In this document: positions 57,053 to 64,000 of the stretch, piece by piece
Position numbering within the stretch: position 1 is the first letter of the stretch
Layout: the number at the start of each line of letters is the position of its first letter
Assembly: GCF_040448675.1 (NCBI RefSeq)
Contig: NZ_CP159289.1
Location: 2,232,001 to 2,296,000, forward strand
From: Dyadobacter sp. 676
Lineage (GTDB): Bacteria > Bacteroidota > Bacteroidia > Cytophagales > Spirosomataceae
Reading direction: 5' to 3'
DNA: 64,000 bases
Translations under genes and position numbers: made by a program
The notes under the pieces: generated by a model
What the model saw: only the letters and a program-made list of their open reading frames with translations
The model's database searches: none
What the model was told of the DNA's origin: nothing

Positions 57053-58369
57053 ATGGCAACGTCAACCGAAACGTACATCCCGTACAAGGTAAAAGACATC
57101 TCGCTGGCCGAATGGGGCCGCAAGGAAATCACATTGGCAGAAGCTGAAATGCCTGGTTTGATGGCGATCCGCGCCGAATACGGCCCATCGCAGCCGCTGG
57201 CAGGTGCGCGTATCGCAGGTTGCCTGCACATGACGATCCAGACCGCCGTTCTGATCGAAACCCTTACTGCGCTGGGCGCGGAGGTTACCTGGTCGTCCTG
57301 CAATATTTTCTCTACGCAAGACCACGCGGCAGCGGCTATCGCGGCAGCGGGAATCCCTGTTTACGCATGGAAAGGAATGAACGAAGAGGAGTTCAACTGG
57401 TGTATCGAGCAGACTTTGTTCTTCGGCGAAGAACGTAAGCCCCTCAACATGATCCTCGACGACGGCGGTGACCTGACCAACATGGTATTCGACCAATATC
57501 CCGAGCTGATCGACGGTATCAAAGGACTTTCGGAAGAAACTACAACCGGTGTTCACCGCTTGTACGAGCGTTACAAAAACGGAACGCTTCACCTGCCGTC
57601 CATTAACGTGAACGATTCGGTCACAAAGTCTAAATTCGACAACAAATACGGCTGCCGTGAGTCTTTGGTTGACTCCATCCGCCGCGCAACCGACCTGATG
57701 CTGGCTGGTAAAGTAGCAGTAGTGGCAGGTTACGGCGACGTAGGTAAAGGTTCTGCCGAATCGCTCCGTGGCGCAGGCTGCCGCGTACTCGTTACCGAAA
57801 TCGACCCTATCTGTGCTTTGCAGGCTGCTATGGATGGTTTCGAGGTAGTAACGATGGACGAAGCTGCGGACCGCGCTAACATTTTCGTTACGGCAACCGG
57901 TAACTATAAAATCATCACCGACCGTCACTTCCTCAAAATGCGTGACAAAGCGGTAGTTTGCAACATCGGCCACTTCGACAACGAAATCGACATGGCGTGG
58001 TTGAACAAATCTTACGGCCACACCAAATCGCAAATCAAACCACAGGTAGACATTTACAATGTGGAAGGCAAGGACATCATCGTATTGGCAGAAGGCCGTC
58101 TGGTGAACCTTGGTTGCGCGATGGGTCACCCGTCGTTCGTAATGTCGTGCTCGTTCTCGAACCAGACGCTCGCACAGATCGAGCTTTGGAACAACAGCGC
58201 CAACTACGAGAAGAAAGTATACGTACTTCCAAAAGCGCTCGACGAAAAAGTGGCTTCCCTGCACCTCGCACACGTAGGCGCGAAGCTGGATACGCTTACC
58301 GAAGAGCAAGCTGCTTACATTGGCGTAACAGTGGAAGGTCCTTTCAAAGCGGAAACTTACCGTTATTAA
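57053..58369 (+). CDS. ahcY: Adenosylhomocysteinase
   Basis: 438 residues, full family length. Splits S-adenosylhomocysteine to adenosine and homocysteine with tightly bound NAD, in the methyl cycle. Substrate-site motifs are seen in order: [38 protein letters not shown] and the [17 protein letters not shown] block. The NAD loop is [15 protein letters not shown] (about residues 222-236), followed by [15 protein letters not shown]. The C-terminus KAETYRY is the family hallmark. A strong terminator follows the stop. Confidence 0.97.
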   Translation: MATSTETYIPYKVKDISLAEWGRKEITLAEAEMPGLMAIRAEYGPSQPLAGARIAGCLHMTIQTAVLIETLTALGAEVTWSSCNIFSTQDHAAAAIAAAGIPVYAWKGMNEEEFNWCIEQTLFFGEERKPLNMILDDGGDLTNMVFDQYPELIDGIKGLSEETTTGVHRLYERYKNGTLHLPSINVNDSVTKSKFDNKYGCRESLVDSIRRATDLMLAGKVAVVAGYGDVGKGSAESLRGAGCRVLVTEIDPICALQAAMDGFEVVTMDEAADRANIFVTATGNYKIITDRHFLKMRDKAVVCNIGHFDNEIDMAWLNKSYGHTKSQIKPQVDIYNVEGKDIIVLAEGRLVNLGCAMGHPSFVMSCSFSNQTLAQIELWNNSANYEKKVYVLPKALDEKVASLHLAHVGAKLDTLTEEQAAYIGVTVEGPFKAETYRY

Positions 58370-58389
58370 TAACAGGATTGATATTTAAA

Positions 58390-58422
58390 GGCCGGCCTGC
58401 GCGTAGCGGGCCGGTCTTTTTT
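58390..58422 (+). terminator. Intrinsic terminator of ahcY
   Basis: GGCCGGCCTGC (58390-58400) pairs with GCGGGCCGGTC (58406-58416) as 11 pairs with two wobbles and a 5-base loop, followed by TTTTTT (58417-58422). Confidence 0.85.
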
Positions 58423-58448
58423 ATTGCCATGCTTGCCCGGGCCATGCG

Positions 58449-59324
58449 TTATACTTCCGGCTTCCCCGGCGCCGGGGGGATAAGATCAATGGGCCGTGCG
58501 GGCGTCGGGAATGAAATATTGTTTTCGTCAAAAACGCGCTTGACCACCTTCATAGCGGCACTTTTCGCCGGTCCGGGACCGATTTTGTCCTGCCGGATCC
58601 AGAACAGTATTTCAAAATCGATACTCTTTTCGGTAAACCGCGTGAAGTTGAACTCGATTACTTTCAACGGATCTATAAAATCGAGTTTTTTAATCACGCT
58701 TAACGCAAGGTTTTCCACCAATGCGAGATCGTCTTTATAGCCTATGCTACCTTCCATCCGTACACGTCGCTCGCCTGAATGCGTAAAATTGACGATCGGT
58801 TTCTGAAAAATATCCTTACTCGGCAGTTCAACCTGCTGGCCTTCGAAGTTATCCAGCTTCACCGATCGCAGTCCGATCGACAGTACTTTGCCAGTATAAC
58901 CATTTGTTTCGATTATATCCCCTACCTGTATCGGGCGCTGAATGGCGATGAATGCGCCGGAAATAAAGTTGGTCGTCAAATCCTGAAACGCGAAGCCGAG
59001 CGCTAATGCAAGCACGCCCGCACCCGCGAGCAAAGAGGTTACAGTTTTATCCAGACCTAAAATACCTAATGCGAAGAAAAAACCCGTCGCGACGATTGCA
59101 ATGCGGGTAATGGTGGAAATCAGTCCCACCAGCGCCACGTTCTGCGAGGCACGGCCCAATACCCGCTCAACAAACTTCCCGCCTAATTTCGACAGGAACC
59201 TGAACACGATCAGGATGATGATCGCTATGAGCAGGTTGGGCAAAAGGCGATATGCATCCACCGTCCAGCGATCGAGCTTTACTGCGATAGGGTCTACGAG
59301 TTTGGAAATTTGTGCAAAGATCAT
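58449..59324 (-). CDS. Small-conductance mechanosensitive (MscS-family) channel
   Basis: 291 residues from ATG 59324 (MIFAQISKLVDPIAV). The longer frame from 59441 lacks family support. Three membrane helices are predicted. The pore helix and beta domain follow the MscS signature: GAGVLALALGFAFQDLTTNFISG, then IQVGDIIETNGYTGKVLSIGLRSVKL. It opens under membrane tension to release solutes on osmotic down-shift. Convergent with ahcY and 27 bases from its terminator. Confidence 0.9.
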   Translation of the reverse strand: MIFAQISKLVDPIAVKLDRWTVDAYRLLPNLLIAIIILIVFRFLSKLGGKFVERVLGRASQNVALVGLISTITRIAIVATGFFFALGILGLDKTVTSLLAGAGVLALALGFAFQDLTTNFISGAFIAIQRPIQVGDIIETNGYTGKVLSIGLRSVKLDNFEGQQVELPSKDIFQKPIVNFTHSGERRVRMEGSIGYKDDLALVENLALSVIKKLDFIDPLKVIEFNFTRFTEKSIDFEILFWIRQDKIGPGPAKSAAMKVVKRVFDENNISFPTPARPIDLIPPAPGKPEV

Positions 59325-59572
59325 GAATGCCAATGAGTTCGGTCTGCATCTCGAAGTAATAAGCGACCGGCTTCCTTTAAACAGCACAAAAGTCGGAAAT
59401 GTTGTGCGTTCCTCAAAAACAGGAGTTGTAAACAAATGCAACCGCTATCGTCATCTCGTACCGGAAGCTCTTCAAAGCTCACCATTCAGCCATTATTTTT
59501 TCTGCAATTCAAGGGCATGCCTATGTTTGATCCGGTTCAAAATCAATTTTATCACACTTAAATATGATGATT

Positions 59573-60397
59573 ATGAAACTATTTCGAGGCACCCCGATTT
59601 TCATCAAAGGGATTCTGATTGCCGGTATGCTCAGCGCTTGCCAGAATGAGAACGACACTGCCATAGCGCCGCAGGCACCCACAAGTACATCTGACCAAAA
59701 TGCAAGAATTGCATTGGCGGCCGGTACGCTGATTAAGGATGGCAATGTCGACTTGTCGTACAATAGCCAAAGCATCCTTCCCTGGAAGGAAACATATCCT
59801 AATGGTTACAACGTGTTTGTCTATGCGCCCCAACTGATTACAGTCAAAGGATATAAATATGGCGTGCCGGCTACAGAAACGAAATATACGCTTGATGCGT
59901 CCGGACGCTGCGTCCAAACTGTCACAAACTGGGCGACCTATATATATGAATACAATGCCAGTGGGCAGCTTTCCGCATGCTACAATAAATTCAAGCCAAA
60001 AGAACGAAGACAATTTACATATGCGCCTGACGCCATTGGCTGGAAAAAATCCCTGTCGATAGTATCATTTTATGATGAGTTCGGCGTACGAACCAAGGAG
60101 CTATTATTCGGTTACGGTGGAGCATCAGGAATCCCGGACAACCACCCCTTAAATCCGGATGTACTCCCGTCTGGAATTAGCAAATACCTGCCAATATTTG
60201 GGAGTTTCAACAGCTATCTGGTCACGTGCGTTTTAGAAGACAAATATGCTTCAAACGGTCAGAAAACATCCAGCAACAAATATTTCTATAGTTATACACT
60301 TGACTACGCAGGCAAAGCTAACAATATCACCATAAAGAGGCCTGACGGCACATTGGTCTCTTCAACAGACCGCAAATACTTTACGCCAAAGTTCTAG
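59573..60397 (+). CDS. Lipoprotein, member 1 of a local paralogous family
   Basis: 274 residues from ATG 59573 (MKLFRGTPIFIKG); three further in-frame ATG/ATT codons lie just upstream at 59564. The lipobox is MLSACQNEN. The body has the family's features: LIKDGNVDLSY near the start, DASGRCVQT, YEYNASGQLSACYN and KYLPIFGSFNSYL in the C-terminal part. Strands alternate in a YD-repeat-like or DUF4595-like manner. No enzymatic motif. A perfect bidirectional terminator follows the gene. Confidence 0.7.
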   Translation: MKLFRGTPIFIKGILIAGMLSACQNENDTAIAPQAPTSTSDQNARIALAAGTLIKDGNVDLSYNSQSILPWKETYPNGYNVFVYAPQLITVKGYKYGVPATETKYTLDASGRCVQTVTNWATYIYEYNASGQLSACYNKFKPKERRQFTYAPDAIGWKKSLSIVSFYDEFGVRTKELLFGYGGASGIPDNHPLNPDVLPSGISKYLPIFGSFNSYLVTCVLEDKYASNGQKTSSNKYFYSYTLDYAGKANNITIKRPDGTLVSSTDRKYFTPKF

Positions 60398-60407
60398 GAA
60401 CAGCTAC

Positions 60408-60443
60408 AATAGTACGGCCCGCGATTATGCGGGCCGTACTATT
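60408..60443. terminator. Strong bidirectional terminator
   Basis: A perfect 15-bp stem (60408-60422 with 60429-60443, arm AATAGTACGGCCCGC) with a 6-base loop lies between the convergent lipoprotein and SHOCT genes. No long T-run on either strand. Confidence 0.75.
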
Positions 60444-60458
60444 ATTCACTAGATTCAA

Positions 60459-61274
60459 TTACAACCTCCGCAGCAACTCTTCCTTCTTCGCCTTAAAGTC
60501 CTCCTCCGTAATCTGCCCTTTCTCAAAAAGGGTATTAAGCTTCTCGATAGTAGAAATAACAATATCCTGCGGGTTCCTTGACTCCGGTCCAAGTTCGGCG
60601 GTGGCAGTCACATCGTACGTAATCCCAGGTCTTCGCTGCTTGGGCGCGTCCGGATCCGAAACGACTTCGAGGGTTGACAAATCGACCTGACCATCCTGGC
60701 TCGTGAAGCGATAGGAACTTGTAACGCCCTGCTGCTGCGAAACACCCGTGATATGATGGTGTTTGGTGTCGTAGATCGTCCTCTTGCCCGCATCTTCGAC
60801 CACCAGCCTATGAACCGGCGCGAAGTAGGCGTAGCGGAAATTATTCTGTGAGCCGCTGGCCGTAGGGTTTCCAAAAATGGTCGGCCAGGAACCGCTCGCC
60901 TGACTGAAAAAGTCATTGCCTGTACCCGCACTTTTATCGGCACCTGCGTTCGCCACTTCACGGGCCTGCTCCGGCGCATCCACCGCTTCTCCGCGGTCCT
61001 CAAACAGCAAGGCGGTCGTAACCAGGTCTGCAAGCTCATTGCACAGCTTATCTACCATGCCACGAAGCGCGCTGTTGAACATGTCCCCCACCATCGTCAT
61101 TCCGCCCCTCATCCATTGCCCCTGCCCGCCGAGCTCCGACAGGTTGAATTGGGCCATGGTACCATTGCCCCGGATGACGGCAGCTAGCAAACGCTCGACA
61201 GTCTCAGGCTGCAAATTATATCGGGCCGCGATGTCTGTCACCTTTTGCCGCCCGTCTGCGCTTAATGTTTTCAT
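60459..61274 (-). CDS. SHOCT-domain protein of unknown function
   Basis: 271 residues from ATG 61274 (MKTLSADGRQKVTDIAARYN). The N-terminal part has a helical section with Gly-rich LGGQGQWMRGGMTMVG. The last 35 residues or so form a SHOCT domain: EKLNTLFEKGQITEEDFKAKKEELLRRL. SHOCT domains are short oligomerisation or interaction units. The middle (RYAYFAPVHRLVVEDAG, YDTKHHHITGVSQQQG) is not assigned. It stands alone between lipoprotein genes. Confidence 0.7.
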   Translation of the reverse strand: MKTLSADGRQKVTDIAARYNLQPETVERLLAAVIRGNGTMAQFNLSELGGQGQWMRGGMTMVGDMFNSALRGMVDKLCNELADLVTTALLFEDRGEAVDAPEQAREVANAGADKSAGTGNDFFSQASGSWPTIFGNPTASGSQNNFRYAYFAPVHRLVVEDAGKRTIYDTKHHHITGVSQQQGVTSSYRFTSQDGQVDLSTLEVVSDPDAPKQRRPGITYDVTATAELGPESRNPQDIVISTIEKLNTLFEKGQITEEDFKAKKEELLRRL

Positions 61275-61442
61275 GATATTCAATTTTGAAAAACAGCCAC
61301 AAAAACAGTGCCATCCAATCAATGCCTAACCGATAACACACCGAACACTGCCATTCGCCCATCGGATTTCCCGCAACTTCTACATTGACTTTAAGTTTAG
61401 CCGACAGATGTCAAATGTTCAATTATATTAATACCAAACGTT

Positions 61443-62285
61443 ATGCAAATATTCATTGTAAAAACAAACCTGCTGAAAGGACTGGCACTGACTGCACTGC
61501 TTGTCGGCTGCCAGCACGAAGACATTGTGACGCAGAACTCCCAACCGGACACTGCTGTGAGTGACAAGAACGCGAAGCTTGTATTTACTCCACAACTACT
61601 GAAAGAGGGTGCGAACGAGCTCGAATACTACGGAAGTTTCGATGTCAACAGGGGTAAACTAAAAAAACTAACCAACGCTGCAGAAGGCGTTTACACCCAG
61701 TATCAATACAGTGGGCAAACCATTACCGCGCAACGCCGGAAAATCTCGACCAATGCGCTCGTTTACCAGGTGACCTATCAACTGGATGGTTCGGGGCGCT
61801 GCGTCGAAAGCCTGAGTACCGAGACCAATAAAACGTGGAAATACGAATACGATCAGTTGAGCCGGCTAATAAAAATCTACAATAACTTGATCCCGAACGA
61901 GCGAATGGAATTTAAGTACGAGCAGAATGCCGTAACCCTGTTGAAGACCATCTCTTTCTTTAATCAGTCCGATGTCATTACCAAGGAAGTGAATTACAGC
62001 TACATGGTGCAAGGCGGTGGCACGGCGGTGGAAAACAAATATCCGACCAACCCGGACGCACTCGGTACCACCAGCAAATATCTTCCGGTATTTGGATCCT
62101 TCCATGCCCTGTTACCAACTTATGAATCGACGAAGAACCTTCCATGGAATGGCGAGGCATTCCCCGGATACAGTTTAACATACGTATTCAATGCAGGCGG
62201 CTATCCGAAAACCATTACCGCAACTCCCAGCATGGGCGGTGTTTCTCTTGTGACGAGCCGGACATACACCACGCCCGGACTGTAA
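61443..62285 (+). CDS. Lipoprotein, member 2 of a local paralogous family
   Basis: 280 residues. Signal with lipobox LLVGCQHED. Shared features with the other members: LLKEGANELEYYGSF, a YTQYQYSG strand, DGSGRCVES, WKYEYDQLSRLIKIYNN and NKYPTNPDALGTTSKYLPVFGSF. The reading frame is intact, ending TYTTPGL. Its closest relative in the window is member 1. Role unknown. Confidence 0.7.
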   Translation: MQIFIVKTNLLKGLALTALLVGCQHEDIVTQNSQPDTAVSDKNAKLVFTPQLLKEGANELEYYGSFDVNRGKLKKLTNAAEGVYTQYQYSGQTITAQRRKISTNALVYQVTYQLDGSGRCVESLSTETNKTWKYEYDQLSRLIKIYNNLIPNERMEFKYEQNAVTLLKTISFFNQSDVITKEVNYSYMVQGGGTAVENKYPTNPDALGTTSKYLPVFGSFHALLPTYESTKNLPWNGEAFPGYSLTYVFNAGGYPKTITATPSMGGVSLVTSRTYTTPGL

Positions 62286-62421
62286 TTTTGACTAATACCC
62301 CCTCTAAAGACCAAAAATTTATCCATTTGAGCCTTTCACCTATCGGATTTCCAAAGTGTTCTGCGACAAGATTAAGTTTGATTCCATTTTTAATTCAATT
62401 CACACATTTAAATTTAAGCAT

Positions 62422-63295
62422 TATGAAAAAACTACACATCGCAGGAAATTTATTAAAAGGCTTATTCGTAGCAGGAATATTAACGGCCTGCCAGAACGAA
62501 AACGCATTAGTTCCGCAAACGCAGGATAATGCTATTGTCGAAACAGGCTCAAAGACAAATGCGGAATTAAAACTGATCAAAGACGGGTATAGCCAAATCC
62601 AATACATTAAAAGCGGAAGGTTTCTCGGTAAAATTTCAAAGATTTCCGGGCCAACTCACTACACGCAATATTCCTATGATGACAGCACGGGAGATCTGTG
62701 GATTACCAGTAAAGAATATTACAAATCGACAAATCAACTATCCAAAGAAATCAGTTACCAAATCAAAAACGGAAAGTGTATTAAAAGCATTAACAAAACA
62801 AATAACAACACTCGAGAATACAAATTCAACGAGCTAGGGTACCTCTATGAAATCATTTCGACAGGGCCCGGCTATTCTCAAAAAAAATCATTTAACTACA
62901 TGCAGGTTTCCAACGGTCTCGGCAATGTACGCCTCGATAACATCACAAGCTCCAATTCCGCGGGAGAATTTGAACGCATCAATTTCTTCTATGAATACAA
63001 TGGAAGCCCTGCAAAAGCCGACAAATATTTTCTGAATCCCGAGCACACGTCGATCGACCCGTATTTACCATATTTCGGTAAATTCAGCGACGTTTTGGTT
63101 CAACGCGTACAAATTACGCCGCTTCCGTACAACGGACAAACTAAGCCATTCTATCAATTTTTCTATGGAATCAATGCGGACGGATATGCGTCGTCGCGCC
63201 ATCGGGAGTATTACCCGCTTGGTTATGGCAATGATGCCGGTAAACAAGCTTTTTATAGCAGTTTAGAATATTCGACCTACTGGCAAGGAATTTAA
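62422..63295 (+). CDS. Lipoprotein, member 3 of a local paralogous family
   Basis: 290 residues from ATG 62422 (MKKLHIAGNLLKGLF); the frame is open from 62144 but that part overlaps member 2 and lacks signal character. Lipobox ILTACQNEN. Family features: LIKDGYSQIQYIKSGRFLGKISKI, YTQYSYDDSTGDLWITSKEYY, KNGKCIKS, DKYFLNPEHTSIDPYLPYFGKFS. It is very close to the partial member 4, which shares GDLWIT/GNLWIT and the (R)FLGK/FFGR strand. Base composition is more AT-rich than the housekeeping genes of the window. Confidence 0.7.
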
Positions 63296-63311
63296 GAAGA
63301 GATCCTCTGAT

Positions 63312-63350
63312 AAAACCAGGCTTGTCTAAATGAATGCCTGGTTTTTTTTT
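63312..63350 (+). terminator. Intrinsic terminator after lipoprotein member 3
   Basis: AAAACCAGGC (63312-63321) pairs with GCCTGGTTTT (63336-63345), followed by continued T to 63350; 17 bases after the stop codon. Confidence 0.85.
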
Positions 63351-63499
63351 GCTCAAAACTCGCAAATCATTCACATGCCCCTCCGGCTCATCCATTTTCA
63401 TAATATTTACGATTTATACTAAGTTTAAATCGCAAATATTAAATCAATTATCTATTCACACTTTATAAAACAATTTAAATTAACAGGAAAACTATTTAA

Positions 63500-64000
63500 G
63501 TGTCTCGCACTAGCAGTTTTTTTTTGGCAGCATGTAACAATGATCAGGTCATTCGGCCGACGGAAAATTCGATTACGGAAATTAGTAATCAAAAACTATC
63601 GGCATTGACGCGGCTCGTAAAAGACGGAGGAATTACGCCTCAATATGTAAAAAGTGGAAAATTCTTTGGCAGGGTATCCAGAGTAGATGAGTATGGTGGT
63701 TACGCTACCTACGCGTACGATGACAATAATCCCGCGGGTAATCTCTGGATTACTAAAAAGTGGTATAATACTAACGGAAACGGGTTGGGCAAAGAATACA
63801 AATTTCTGGTTGTGAACGGGCGATGCATATCCAGTACATCCAAAGACTTTGTTACTAACGATGTATTAAACTACATCTACACATACAACGCACAAGGCCA
63901 ATTGGAAGAAGCCAAGCTAAGCAACGGGAACGCATATAAGTATTCTTATAAGTTCTACCCAGCGACAAACTCATACCAATTGGACAAGCTCATTATCGTT
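63500..64000 (+). CDS. Lipoprotein, member 4 of a local paralogous family (3' end outside window; start unclear)
   Basis: The frame from GTG 63500 runs open to the last base. It encodes a lipobox FLAACNND and the family's N-terminal half: LVKDGGITPQYVKSGKFFGRVSRV, a YATYAYDD strand, GNLWITKKWYNTNGNG, VVNGRCISS and YIYTYNAQGQLEEA. A usual signal peptide (KLFKCLALAV) is encoded just upstream in another frame, joined through a T9 run (63517-63525), and there is no ATG before it in either frame. So the 5' end is either mutated or affected by a homopolymer error; GTG 63500 alone gives a signal peptide too short to be normal. Confidence 0.6.
   Translation, partial: MSRTSSFFLAACNNDQVIRPTENSITEISNQKLSALTRLVKDGGITPQYVKSGKFFGRVSRVDEYGGYATYAYDDNNPAGNLWITKKWYNTNGNGLGKEYKFLVVNGRCISSTSKDFVTNDVLNYIYTYNAQGQLEEAKLSNGNAYKYSYKFYPATNSYQLDKLIIV

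Noticed and set aside
57062..58309. Minus-strand open frame (415 codons) opposite ahcY
   Set aside because: Antisense shadow of a highly conserved gene.
1..64000. tRNA, rRNA or riboswitch genes
   Set aside because: None recognised by eye on either strand; small RNAs cannot be excluded.

Overview
The window looks like chromosome of a Bacteroidota bacterium of the Cytophagales, close to Dyadobacter or Spirosoma in flavour. The signs are SusC/SusD pairs, an ECF sigma factor with FecR, type IX secretion (T9SS) C-terminal sorting domains, PorZ, PorU2-like C25 peptidases, many lipoproteins with Cys-Asp/Glu-rich lipoboxes, and promoters of the Bacteroidetes type (TTTG, about 20 bases, TAnnTTTG). 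The placement is inference; no 16S or tRNA gene is present.

Layout. 1-4090: end of a large secreted repeat protein, PorZ and uridine kinase. 4245-5434: two lipoproteins. 5515-7740: a minimal lasso peptide locus, with a promoter, a 53-residue precursor that has the full lasso leader motif, an intrinsic hairpin plus T-tract, and an asparagine-synthetase-like lasso cyclase. No leader peptidase, RRE protein or transporter is seen in the window. 7729-14107: two tandem PorU2-like C25 peptidases on the minus strand. 14524-16692: malate:quinone oxidoreductase and a Uma2 nuclease. 16792-22457: sugar isomerase/epimerase, FG-GAP protein and a PVC-type haem-binding dehydrogenase-like protein. 22618-26875: three secreted paralogues with an S74 chaperone domain, plus a T9SS cargo protein. 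26994-43504: a polysaccharide utilisation locus read on the minus strand: sigma factor, FecR, SusC, SusD, SusC, SusD and two GH71/99-like glycosidases. An array of about 10.5 copies of a 64-bp repeat separates the two glycosidases. 43621-48300: a RhaT-like sugar transporter, a DUF6786-like lipoprotein and an FG-GAP T9SS cargo protein. 48412-51187: MurF, peroxiredoxin and an AhpD-like protein. 51332-56754: lipoproteins, a membrane protein and a LytS/LytR-type two-component system. 57053-61274: adenosylhomocysteinase, an MscS channel, a lipoprotein and a SHOCT protein. 61443-64000: further members of the same lipoprotein family, the last running off the window.

Two points matter most to a reader. 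First, the lasso precursor at 5581-5742 is the strongest candidate for an undescribed product: predicted core of 22 residues with Gly1 and Asp8 placed for an 8-residue macrolactam. Second, seven genes are each broken by exactly one extra base inside a short homopolymer (9311-9316, 11846-11849, 21591-21596, 23059-23065, 39315-39319, 50462-50467, 55268-55272), and the start of the lasso cyclase shows the same pattern (5847-5853). The uniform sign points to homopolymer over-calling in the assembly rather than to pseudogenes. I therefore give corrected, joined gene spans and flag the breakpoint in each.
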